Positions 17,417 through 26,416 of a stretch of 64,000 nucleotides of DNA are shown piece after piece (position 1 is the first letter of the stretch; every line of letters begins with the position of its first letter). The notes under the pieces were generated by a model. That model did not search any database. It worked only from the letters and a program-made list of their open reading frames with translations, and had not been told where the DNA came from. The DNA is from Berkiella_A sp963976875. GTDB taxonomy: Bacteria; Pseudomonadota; Gammaproteobacteria; Berkiellales; Berkiellaceae. The translations under genes and the position numbers were made by a program. Location: NCBI GenBank assembly GCA_963976875.1, contig CAXBML010000001.1:124001-188000 (forward strand), given 5' to 3'.

Positions 17417-18771
17417 GCGGTCACTTCAGTCACTTCACTGGTAATGTAATTTTTTTCAAACCGTGTTTTTATTTTTTGGCCAATCTTTAGTTTTTCAGCA
17501 GATTGAATGGACTCGCCTGTTTGGTCGTCTGTCACGATAGCATAACCGCGACTTAAGGTTTGCAGTGGACTAATCGTATGTAATGTTTCTGTCAATTGCT
17601 TAAATTGAGTTTCTTTTATTTGAAATTGTTTCAAAACTGAAAGTTTCAGTTGTTTGTGTAGTTGAGTAATTGATACGTCGAAGCGGGCAATCTTGGTTTT
17701 GGGTGACCAATGAATTAAAGCATTGTGTGATTTTGAAATGTTAGACTCTGTTATTTGAAATTTGTGATTGATATAAGCCACTAAGCGATGTTGGATGTGC
17801 GCCAGTCGCTCTATATTTTGCTCGACTCTATTTCTAGGGTGAATAAGATGTTTTTGTAGGTGGTCTAATTTTAATTGTTGATAATCTAAATATCGCTGCA
17901 TACCCTTGTTTAGTTGCCGTAATTTTTGTTCAAGCTGAGAGATGAGTTCAAATTGGTCTGGTACAATGCTTTGGGCTGCAGCGGTTGGCGTTGGTGCGCG
18001 TAAATCAGCCACAAAGTCAGAAATGGTAAAATCCATTTCATGGCCAATGCCTGTCACGATGGGGAGCTGGCTCTCAAATATAGCTCGAGCAACACTTTCT
18101 TCGTTAAAGCCCCATAAATCCTCTAAGCTGCCACCACCACGCGCCAATATTAAAACATCTGCTTTCTTATGATGGTTGGCTAAAGCTAACGCCTTGATGA
18201 TAGAAGGTGCTGCTTGTTTGCCTTGTACTAGAGTGGGGTATACGGTGATTGGAGCAATGGGGTAGCGTTCTTTTAAAATGCGTAAAATATCTTGTAGTGC
18301 GTCACCAGTTGCTGAGCTGACAATGCCTATGTGTTGGGGGTACAACGGCAGTGCTTGTTTATGCTTTGTTTCAAATAAACCTTCTTTTTCTAACTTTTGT
18401 TTTAAGTTTTCAAAATCTTGTTGTAATTGGCCTTCGCCCCAAATATGCATTTTAGAGGCGATAAGTTGATAATCTCCCCTATCAGGGTAAATGCTGACAG
18501 TGCCTTGGATCAGAATTTCAATACCATCTTTTACTTTAAAATTAATACCCCGTTGAGCACGTTTGAACATAGCGCATCGTATCTGGGCATCTGCATCTTT
18601 TAGCGTGAAGTAAAGATGTCCTGAGTGTGGTTGTGCTAAATTAGATATCTCTCCTTTAACCCAAATATGTTCGAAATGACGCTCTAGCACAGAGCGAGAG
18701 ACCATATTAAGAGCTTTAACACTAAATATCTCTTCTTGTAGGGGAAAATCATCTTGCGTGTAGTTATGCAT
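17407..18771 (-). CDS. xseA: Exodeoxyribonuclease VII large subunit
   Basis: 454 aa cytoplasmic nuclease subunit. With XseB it degrades single-stranded DNA from both ends. The N-terminal OB-fold is visible (VSRSVLERHFEHIWVKGEIS, then SGHLYFTLKD). The catalytic core follows with SSATGDALQDI, the ARGGGSLEDLWGFNEE segment and GHEMDFTISDFVADLRAPTPTAAA. The C-terminus is a long coiled coil. The length matches the family. The xseB partner is not in this window. The gene diverges from guaB, an arrangement seen in several gammaproteobacteria. Confidence 0.96.
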   Translation of the reverse strand: MHNYTQDDFPLQEEIFSVKALNMVSRSVLERHFEHIWVKGEISNLAQPHSGHLYFTLKDADAQIRCAMFKRAQRGINFKVKDGIEILIQGTVSIYPDRGDYQLIASKMHIWGEGQLQQDFENLKQKLEKEGLFETKHKQALPLYPQHIGIVSSATGDALQDILRILKERYPIAPITVYPTLVQGKQAAPSIIKALALANHHKKADVLILARGGGSLEDLWGFNEESVARAIFESQLPIVTGIGHEMDFTISDFVADLRAPTPTAAAQSIVPDQFELISQLEQKLRQLNKGMQRYLDYQQLKLDHLQKHLIHPRNRVEQNIERLAHIQHRLVAYINHKFQITESNISKSHNALIHWSPKTKIARFDVSITQLHKQLKLSVLKQFQIKETQFKQLTETLHTISPLQTLSRGYAIVTDDQTGESIQSAEKLKIGQKIKTRFEKNYITSEVTEVTAKK

Positions 18772-18775
18772 ATCT

Positions 18776-18804
18776 TTGTATAAACTTAGATTTTTAGGTA
18801 TAAT
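18776..18804 (+). promoter_or_regulatory. Sigma-70-like promoter for guaB
   Basis: A perfect TATAAT (18799-18804) lies 17 bases downstream of a weak -35 TTGTAT (18776-18781). It is about 45 bases before the guaB start and just outside the divergent xseA start. Confidence 0.5.
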
Positions 18805-18850
18805 GCGGGGTTAATTTTTACCCCTTACACCCGAATTGTTAAGGAGCGTC

Positions 18851-20323
18851 ATGATGCGAATGATTGAAGAAGGTCTCACTTTTGATGATGTACTTTTGGT
18901 ACCTGGATACTCAGATGTACTACCAAAGGATGTTAACTTAAGTACTAGACTCACACGCAATATTAACCTTAACATCCCTTTGGTTTCTTCCGCAATGGAT
19001 ACGGTAACAGAAGCTAAGTTAGCTATTGCCATAGCTCAAGAAGGGGGCATTGGCATTATCCATAAAAATATGACAATCGAGCAACAAGCAGAAGAAGTTC
19101 GAAAAGTAAAACGTTTTGAGAGCGGGATTGTCAACAAACCGATTACGGTAAAACCCAATACCCGTATTGGAGAATTACTTGATCTTGTCGATATACACGG
19201 TATTTCAGGTTTGCCGGTGATAGAGAGTTCTGGTGAGCTGGTGGGTATTGTCACCCGAAGAGATTGGCGCTTTGAAACAGACTTAAGCTTACCTGTATCC
19301 CAAATTATGACAAGCAAAGAGCGTTTAGTCACTGTGCCTGAAGGGACTGATAGTGAGACAGCAATTCAATTATTTCGGCAGCATCGTCTTGAGAAAATAC
19401 TAGTCGTTAACCATCAATTTCAATTGAGCGGTTTGATGACGGTAAAAGACTTACAAAAAGCAAAAGATAAGCCATTAGCTTGTAAAGAAGCATCAGGCCA
19501 GCTTTGTGTTGGTGCTGCTGTAGGGACCAGTGTTGAAACGGAAGAGCGTTTACATGCGTTGGTTGATGCGAGTGTGAATGTGGTGGTAGTCGATACTGCA
19601 CATGGTCATTCAGAGGGGGTGCTGAAGCGCATTCGCTGGATTAAAAAGCATTTTCCGGATTTAGAGATTATTGGGGGTAATGTTGCCACGGGTGAAGCGG
19701 CCGTTGCGCTGGTTGAAGCAGGCGTTGATGCCGTTAAAGTCGGTATTGGCCCTGGCTCTATTTGTACGACTCGTATAGTCGCAGGGGTGGGCGTGCCACA
19801 ATTGACGGCTATTATGGATGTGGCTGCTGCATTACAAAAGTATGATGTGCCACTCATTGCAGATGGCGGTGTTCGTTATTCTGGTGATATTGCCAAGGCC
19901 TTGGCGGCGGGGGCTTCCTCAGTGATGATTGGTAGTATCTTAGCCGGGACAGATGAATCACCAGGTGAATTAATTTTATATCAAGGGCGTTCATATAAAA
20001 CCTATAGAGGGATGGGATCATTAGGGGCTATGGGACAAAGTTCAGGCTCCAGTGATCGTTATTTCCAATCACATGAAGAAGCGAATAAGTTAGTACCAGA
20101 AGGTATTGAAGGGCGCGTGCCATATAAAGGCAGTATGGTAGAAGTCGTACATCAGCTTATGGGCGGGGTACGTTCTAGTATGGGGTACACAGGCGCTCCT
20201 AATATGGAATTTTTAAGAAATGAAACAAATTTTGTTCGTATTACGAACGCCGGCATGAAAGAAAGCCATGTGCATGATGTGTCTATAACAAAAGAAGCAC
20301 CGAATTATCGTACTAAGTCCTAA
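18851..20323 (+). CDS. guaB: Inosine-5'-monophosphate dehydrogenase
   Basis: 490 aa. It oxidises IMP to XMP with NAD+, the committed step of GMP synthesis. LTFDDVLLVPGYSDVLP starts the barrel, a CBS pair is inserted at about 95-210, and the catalytic loop GPGSICTTR carries Cys305. The GMGSLGAM flap and the C-terminal segment are complete. AAGGAG at 18841-18846 sets the start at ATG 18851 or the adjacent ATG 18854; the length favours the first. guaA follows after 32 bases, so the two form the usual guaBA operon. Confidence 0.97.
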   Translation: MMRMIEEGLTFDDVLLVPGYSDVLPKDVNLSTRLTRNINLNIPLVSSAMDTVTEAKLAIAIAQEGGIGIIHKNMTIEQQAEEVRKVKRFESGIVNKPITVKPNTRIGELLDLVDIHGISGLPVIESSGELVGIVTRRDWRFETDLSLPVSQIMTSKERLVTVPEGTDSETAIQLFRQHRLEKILVVNHQFQLSGLMTVKDLQKAKDKPLACKEASGQLCVGAAVGTSVETEERLHALVDASVNVVVVDTAHGHSEGVLKRIRWIKKHFPDLEIIGGNVATGEAAVALVEAGVDAVKVGIGPGSICTTRIVAGVGVPQLTAIMDVAAALQKYDVPLIADGGVRYSGDIAKALAAGASSVMIGSILAGTDESPGELILYQGRSYKTYRGMGSLGAMGQSSGSSDRYFQSHEEANKLVPEGIEGRVPYKGSMVEVVHQLMGGVRSSMGYTGAPNMEFLRNETNFVRITNAGMKESHVHDVSITKEAPNYRTKS

Positions 20324-20355
20324 TCATCTTAAATTTTAAATCTACAGTGAATAAT

Positions 20356-21915
20356 ATGCTTAATAAAATTTTAATTTTAGACTTTGGTTCTCAATACACT
20401 CAGCTTATCGCTAGACGAATTCGAGAAGCGGGTGTATTTTGTGAAATAAAAGCTTGCGATTGTGATGATCAAGAAATTATAGATTATAGTCCTAAAGGTA
20501 TTATTTTATCAGGTGGTCCTGAATCTGTATTTGAACCAGACGCACCTAAAATACCAGATGCTGTCTTTGAGTTGAATTGCCCAGTATTAGGTATTTGTTA
20601 TGGCATGCATGCATTAGCGTTAAAGTTAGGTGGGCAGGTAGCGGCGTCTGAGAAACGTCAATTTGGGCGACAAGCGATTATACTCAGAGAAGAAAGTATA
20701 TTATTCGGGCACTTAGTTGAAAGTTACAACGGCGATAAAAATCCTTTAGATGTTTGGATGTCACATGGTGACAAAGTCACGCAATTACCAGAAGGGTTTA
20801 ATATCATTGCAGAAAGCCAAAATGCACCGATTTGTGCGATGGCAGATGAAATGCGTCAGTATTATGCTTTACAGTTTCATCCAGAAGTTACGCATTCCGT
20901 ATTAGGTCAAGCCATGCTTGAGCGTTTCGTGCTGGATATTTGTCAATGTGAGGCAGATTGGACGCCGGCTCATATTGTTGACACCTTAGTCGCAGAACTT
21001 CAACAGCAAATTGGACATGATAAAGTACTATTGGGATTGTCTGGTGGCGTAGATTCCTCTGTGGTCGCGGCATTATTACACAAAGCCATTGGTGATCAGC
21101 TGATGTGTGTGTTTGTGGATACAGGCTTATTACGACTCAATGAACGTGAGCAAGTCATTACAACATTCCAAGATCACTTTGGGGTCAATTTGATTCATAT
21201 TGATGCAAAAGCGCTATTTTTTGAGGCGCTAAAAGGCGAGTCTGATCCTGAGAAAAAACGTAAAATTATTGGTGAAAATTTTGTCCGAGTTTTTGAATCA
21301 GAAGCCAAAAAGCATCCTGAGATGAAATGGTTGGCACAGGGGACTATTTACCCAGATGTGATTGAGTCTGCAGGCCTATCTAGCAAAAAAGCACATGTAA
21401 TCAAATCGCATCATAATGTAGGCGGTTTACCTGAGCATATGGATTTAAAGTTATGCGAGCCTTTAAGACTGCTATTTAAAGACGAAGTTCGCAAAATAGG
21501 TCAAGAATTAGGTTTATCAAAACAAATGGTCTCGAGGCACCCATTCCCGGGGCCTGGTCTGGGGGTACGTATTTTGGGTGAAATAAAACCCCAATATGTC
21601 GATATGTTACAAAAAGCAGATGCTATTTTTATCGAATGTTTGCATGAGTTTGATTATTACAATAAAACTGCACAAGCTTTTGCGGTATTTTTGCCAGTGA
21701 AAAGTGTTGGTGTGATGGGTGATCAACGACGTTATGAATATGTCATTGCCTTAAGAGCTGTTGAGACCACTGATTTTATGACTGCGCACTGGGCACACTT
21801 ACCTTATACCTTACTGGAAAAAGTATCCAGTCGAATTATTAATGAAGTATCAGGCATCGCACGTGTTACCTATGATATTTCTAGCAAGCCGCCCGCAACC
21901 ATTGAGTGGGAATAA
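20356..21915 (+). CDS. guaA: GMP synthase (glutamine-hydrolysing)
   Basis: 519 aa. It converts XMP to GMP using ATP and glutamine. The N-terminal class I amidotransferase has Cys81 in LGICYGMHAL and the His/Glu pair in FHPEVTHS. The synthetase part has the ATP PPi-loop LSGGVDSSV, and the C-terminal dimerisation domain ends in PPATIEWE, as in other GuaA proteins. I prefer ATG at 20356, since upstream GTG codons would only add a few residues. It lies in the guaB-guaA-tadA-purL-maeA run. Confidence 0.97.
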   Translation: MLNKILILDFGSQYTQLIARRIREAGVFCEIKACDCDDQEIIDYSPKGIILSGGPESVFEPDAPKIPDAVFELNCPVLGICYGMHALALKLGGQVAASEKRQFGRQAIILREESILFGHLVESYNGDKNPLDVWMSHGDKVTQLPEGFNIIAESQNAPICAMADEMRQYYALQFHPEVTHSVLGQAMLERFVLDICQCEADWTPAHIVDTLVAELQQQIGHDKVLLGLSGGVDSSVVAALLHKAIGDQLMCVFVDTGLLRLNEREQVITTFQDHFGVNLIHIDAKALFFEALKGESDPEKKRKIIGENFVRVFESEAKKHPEMKWLAQGTIYPDVIESAGLSSKKAHVIKSHHNVGGLPEHMDLKLCEPLRLLFKDEVRKIGQELGLSKQMVSRHPFPGPGLGVRILGEIKPQYVDMLQKADAIFIECLHEFDYYNKTAQAFAVFLPVKSVGVMGDQRRYEYVIALRAVETTDFMTAHWAHLPYTLLEKVSSRIINEVSGIARVTYDISSKPPATIEWE

Positions 21916-21920
21916 GCAAG

Positions 21921-22463
21921 ATGGCATCCAGTGACAAACAAGCGGAACAAGCTGAACAAACCAAACAAGATGTTTATTGGATGCGCCGTGCGATTGAACT
22001 CGCACAAATAGGACAAGCAAATGGAGAGGTGCCAGTAGGAGCGGTTCTAGTGCGAGATCAAAAAATGCTCGCCGAGGGTTTCAATCAACCGATTCAGCAA
22101 AATGATCCAACCCTGCATGCTGAAATACAGGTGATTCGTCAAGCTGCAAAAGCACTCAATAATTACAGAATATTAGATTCAACACTATATGTGACATTAG
22201 AGCCTTGTTGCATGTGTGCGGGGGCTATTATTCAAGCCAGAATTAGTCGAGTGGTATTTGGTGCGTTTGATCCAAAGGCCGGTGCTTGTGGTAGTGTCAT
22301 GAATCTTTTAGATCACAAACAGACAAATTACAAAAAACTGAACCATACACCCGTTGTGCAAGGCGGTGTTTTAGAACAGCCTTGTGCTGTCGTACTCAAA
22401 GAATTTTTCAAATTAAAACGTAGTTCAAGAGGTCTTATTTCATGCAATCATTCTTCAGTCTAG
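21921..22463 (+). CDS. tadA: tRNA-specific adenosine deaminase
   Basis: 180 aa zinc deaminase that converts A34 to inosine in the tRNA-Arg anticodon. The zinc-site motifs HAEIQVI (His and the proton-shuttling Glu) and PCCMCAGAI are present and well spaced. A short acidic and Gln-rich N-terminal extension precedes the core. ATG at 21921 lies 5 bases after the guaA stop; an upstream GTG at 21906 would overlap guaA. Its 3' end overlaps the purL start by 22 bases. Next to guaA and purL it is linked to purine metabolism only by position. Confidence 0.93.
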   Translation: MASSDKQAEQAEQTKQDVYWMRRAIELAQIGQANGEVPVGAVLVRDQKMLAEGFNQPIQQNDPTLHAEIQVIRQAAKALNNYRILDSTLYVTLEPCCMCAGAIIQARISRVVFGAFDPKAGACGSVMNLLDHKQTNYKKLNHTPVVQGGVLEQPCAVVLKEFFKLKRSSRGLISCNHSSV

Positions 22464-25400
22464 CTGAGCAAACCCCTCATTGGAATAAGGCAATCAATCA
22501 AGCGCAAAAAATTTGTTCTAATATTGAATCTATTGAAGTGTGTTCTGAGTTTTACTTGTTATTATCGGAAGGATCGAGAAATCAATTATCAGACAACGAT
22601 AGTCAAAAAATTCAATCTGTCTTACATGCCAAAACAGGCGCTGAATTTGAGCCCCCTCAATCTGATCTTTGTTTTCGAGTCATACCCAGAGAGGGTACAT
22701 TTTCACCGTGGGGTAGCAAAACACTTGATATCTTGCATAACATTGGCTTGAAGGATTGCCTGCGTATAGAAAGAGGTGTTGTTTTTTATCTAATATTTAA
22801 GGATAAACAACAACCAGAAGCGGACATATTAGAGCAAATTTATAGCTGTTTCTACGATAGGATGACAGAAAGCTTAGTGTTTGATTCTGAGGCATTAAAT
22901 ACTCTATTTGATTCGTTGTCCCCTTGTGCTTATCAAGAAATAGACATTCATGATAATCATAGCTCTGACGATGGTATTGCCATATTCAATCAAGCAAATA
23001 TTAATTTGGGGCTGGCTTTATCTGAGTCAGAAATTAACTTTCTCTATCAATCTTTTATGACATTGGGTCGCAATCCAACTGATGCTGAGCTAATGATGTT
23101 TGCTCAGATTAACTCAGAACACTGTCGACATAAAATATTCAACGCCCAATGGACTATTGATAAGGAAAATAAAGTTAAATCATTATTTCAAATGATCAAA
23201 AATACTTATCAGCATGCACCAGCAGGGGTTTTATCTGCGTATAGTGATAATAGTTCTGTAATAGAGAGTCATGATGCTAGTCAAACCGCTTTTTTTAAAC
23301 AAAATGGCTTGTATCAGTTTGGCAGTCAAAAAAATCATATTTTAATGAAAGTAGAAACACATAACCATCCCACGGCGATAGAACCATACGCTGGCAGTGG
23401 CACTGGGCAAGGTGGAGAGATAAGAGATGAAGGGGCAACTGGGCGGGGTAGTAGTCCGAAAGTCGGTTTAGCGGGATTTACAGTTTCTAATCTTAATATC
23501 CCCAATTTCCCTAGAAGTTGGGAGTCTGATAGCAGAATACCCGGACGTATTCAAACCGCATTAGACATTATGCTAAAAGCCCCAGTAGGCGGTGCTGCTT
23601 TTAATAATGAGTTTGGTCGTCCATGTATTTGTGGCTACTTTAGAACCTATGAACAGGTGCAAATATCAAACAAGGAAACCTACCAAGCCTTCGGTTTTCA
23701 TAAGCCTATCATGGTCGCGGGTGGTATGGGGCGCATCCAAGATCAGCATGTTCAAAAAAATAAAGTCAAAGCAGGAAACCTACTTATTGTGTTGGGTGGG
23801 CCTGCGATGAAAATCGGTATAGGTGGCGGTTCCGCCTCTTCCATGTCGCAAGGCCAAAGTCATGAAATATTAGATTTTGCCTCGGTACAAAGACAAAACC
23901 CAGAAATGCAACGACGAGCCCAAGAAGTGATTGAGCAATGTCGAGGATTAAACCAAAATAATCCTATTGTGAGTATTCATGATGTTGGGGCGGGTGGTAT
24001 TGCTAATGCATTATCAGAAATTGTGCATGATTGTGGACTAGGGGCTATGTTGCAGCTAGAAGATATTCCTGTTGCCGATTCGAGTATGAGCCCTTTAGAG
24101 ATTTGGTGCAATGAATCACAAGAACGTTATATTGTCGCAATTGAAGAAAAGGATTTAGTTTTATTTGATGAGCTGGCTCAAAAAGAGCGGTGCCCTTATA
24201 AAGTGGTTGGTCGGGCTGTCGACTCAGGTCATATTACAATACATGATAGCGCCACAGACACGAAACCTGTTGATATGCCGCTCTCTATTTTATTTGCTGA
24301 TCCACCAAAGCTAACCCAAGATATTAAGCGAGAAACAACTGTTTACGCTGCTGTCAATGTGCAAGGCTATGAATTGAAAGCGTCATTAGAAAAGGTATTA
24401 AATTGTCCAACCGTTGCGGATAAATCATTTTTAATTACAATTGGCGATCGCTCTGTGACGGGCTTGGTGGCGCGCGATCAGATGGTAGGGCCATGGCAAG
24501 TGCCTGTGGCAGATTGCGGTGTGAGCGCTTCTAATTATATAGGCTTCACAGGGGAAGCCATGAGTATGGGAGAGAAACCGGCTTTATCTTTAATTTCTCC
24601 TAAAGCGATGGCTAAAATGGCGGTGGCAGAGTCCATATTAAATATCTTGTCTGCAGATATTCAAAGTTTGTCAGATATTAAGTTATCTTGTAATTGGATG
24701 GCGGATGCAAAGACGCCTGAACAAGCATTGGCACTGTATGATGCGGTAGAGGTCATTGGAGAGGCGTTCTGTCCTGAGCTGGGTATAGCCGTACCGGTTG
24801 GGAAAGATTCTTTATCTATGCAAACGCAATGGGAAGCAGAAGATATAGCCGGAAACCATGTTGAGCATAAAGTCATGTCACCGTTGTCTTTGGTGGTCTC
24901 TGCTTTTGCGCCAGTGACTGATATTCGTCAAACGATTACGCCAGTATTAAATACAGAAGAAGATACAGTCTTACTCTTGGTTGATTTGGCGAATAAACAG
25001 CAACGTATGGGGGGCAGTATTTTTGCCCAAGTGACTAATCAAATTGGCTCAGAATGCCCTGATGTTGAAGCCAAAACGATCCAAACCTTTGCAAAAGCAA
25101 TACGAGTATTAAAAGATCAAAATTTCATTATGGCCTATCATGATAAAAGTGATGGCGGTCTGTGGGCTTGCCTTTGCGAAATGGCTTTTGCATCCAATGT
25201 AGGGCTAGATATCAACATCAGTGCTTATGCCTCTGATACTATGGATCCAAAGCAAGCTAGAATTCCCGCATTGTTAAATGAAGAGTTAGGCGCAGTCATA
25301 CAAGTGGGTAAAGAAAATCTTGATGCGGTAATGGACATATTATCAGAAAGTTCACTGAAGCAATCGACTTATGTCGTTGCAAGGCTGAATCATCATCAAG

Positions 25401-26416
25401 CGATAAATGTATTCTCAAATGGCCAATGTATTTACACTGCAAAACAAGTTGAGTTGCATAAAATCTGGTCTCAAACCAGCTATCATTTAAGCGCACTACG
25501 AGATAATCCTGACACAGCTAAAGCAGCCTTTCAAGCACTCAATACATCAAATAATCCTGGGCTTGGGGAAGTGATCAGTCAAGAATATCTCTTGTCTATC
25601 CCGAGAGAAAGTTCTAAAGTGAAACCTAAGGTTGCTATTTTGCGGGAGCAGGGTGTTAATGGCCATAATGAAATGGCAGCCGCTTTTACTTTGGCTGGTT
25701 TTGATGCAGTTGATGTGACCATGCAAGATTTGCTTAATGGTCAAAATTTAGAGGCATATCATGGACTAGCTGTTTGCGGTGGTTTCTCTTATGGTGATGT
25801 TTTGGGTGCTGGCTTAGGCTGGGCAAATTCTATTTTGCATGTGCCATACCTAAGAGACGTCTTTAGCAGATTCTTTACCAGACAAGATACTTTCACCTTG
25901 GGTGTTTGTAATGGTTGCCAAATGTTATCTGCGATTAAATCTCTTATTCCAGGTGCGGCGCATTGGCCCGGTTTTGTAGAGAATCAATCTCAACAATTTG
26001 AAGCAAGATTTAGTTTGGTTGAGATTGTTGATTCACCTTCTATATTATTACAAGGCATGGCTGGATGGAAAGTTCCGGTGGCTGTTGCGCATGGTGAAGG
26101 ACAGGTTTTATACACAGGGCAAGATAACCAGCAAAATAATGCGAAAAATGAAAAATACGCCAGCTTGCGTTATATTAATAATAGTGGGGAGGCAACCACA
26201 CAGTATCCCTATAACCCAAATGGTTCAAAAGATGGGATGACAGGATTCACAACAACAGATGGTCGGGTCACGATTATGATGCCCCATCCAGAACGTGTAT
26301 TCAAAAACTGGCAGATGTCATGGGTACCAGAAGCTTGGAACCAACAAGATGACAGCCCTTGGATGCAACTGTTTTATAATGCAAGGAATTGGCTAGAGCA
26401 CCATGTTAAAATATAA
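22442..26416 (+). CDS. purL: Phosphoribosylformylglycinamidine synthase
   Basis: 1324 aa large form with synthetase and glutaminase in one chain, as in other gammaproteobacteria. It makes FGAM from FGAR, ATP and glutamine in de novo purine synthesis. Visible signatures are FAQINSEHCRHKIFNA, the METHNHPTAI substrate motif, SIHDVGAGGI, and the C-terminal amidotransferase with FSYGDVLGAGLGWA, the nucleophile region GVCNGCQML and the MPHPERVF segment. The length is close to the E. coli enzyme (about 1295 aa). The start overlaps tadA and the end overlaps maeA, so the run is tightly coupled. Confidence 0.97.
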   Translation: MQSFFSLAEQTPHWNKAINQAQKICSNIESIEVCSEFYLLLSEGSRNQLSDNDSQKIQSVLHAKTGAEFEPPQSDLCFRVIPREGTFSPWGSKTLDILHNIGLKDCLRIERGVVFYLIFKDKQQPEADILEQIYSCFYDRMTESLVFDSEALNTLFDSLSPCAYQEIDIHDNHSSDDGIAIFNQANINLGLALSESEINFLYQSFMTLGRNPTDAELMMFAQINSEHCRHKIFNAQWTIDKENKVKSLFQMIKNTYQHAPAGVLSAYSDNSSVIESHDASQTAFFKQNGLYQFGSQKNHILMKVETHNHPTAIEPYAGSGTGQGGEIRDEGATGRGSSPKVGLAGFTVSNLNIPNFPRSWESDSRIPGRIQTALDIMLKAPVGGAAFNNEFGRPCICGYFRTYEQVQISNKETYQAFGFHKPIMVAGGMGRIQDQHVQKNKVKAGNLLIVLGGPAMKIGIGGGSASSMSQGQSHEILDFASVQRQNPEMQRRAQEVIEQCRGLNQNNPIVSIHDVGAGGIANALSEIVHDCGLGAMLQLEDIPVADSSMSPLEIWCNESQERYIVAIEEKDLVLFDELAQKERCPYKVVGRAVDSGHITIHDSATDTKPVDMPLSILFADPPKLTQDIKRETTVYAAVNVQGYELKASLEKVLNCPTVADKSFLITIGDRSVTGLVARDQMVGPWQVPVADCGVSASNYIGFTGEAMSMGEKPALSLISPKAMAKMAVAESILNILSADIQSLSDIKLSCNWMADAKTPEQALALYDAVEVIGEAFCPELGIAVPVGKDSLSMQTQWEAEDIAGNHVEHKVMSPLSLVVSAFAPVTDIRQTITPVLNTEEDTVLLLVDLANKQQRMGGSIFAQVTNQIGSECPDVEAKTIQTFAKAIRVLKDQNFIMAYHDKSDGGLWACLCEMAFASNVGLDINISAYASDTMDPKQARIPALLNEELGAVIQVGKENLDAVMDILSESSLKQSTYVVARLNHHQAINVFSNGQCIYTAKQVELHKIWSQTSYHLSALRDNPDTAKAAFQALNTSNNPGLGEVISQEYLLSIPRESSKVKPKVAILREQGVNGHNEMAAAFTLAGFDAVDVTMQDLLNGQNLEAYHGLAVCGGFSYGDVLGAGLGWANSILHVPYLRDVFSRFFTRQDTFTLGVCNGCQMLSAIKSLIPGAAHWPGFVENQSQQFEARFSLVEIVDSPSILLQGMAGWKVPVAVAHGEGQVLYTGQDNQQNNAKNEKYASLRYINNSGEATTQYPYNPNGSKDGMTGFTTTDGRVTIMMPHPERVFKNWQMSWVPEAWNQQDDSPWMQLFYNARNWLEHHVKI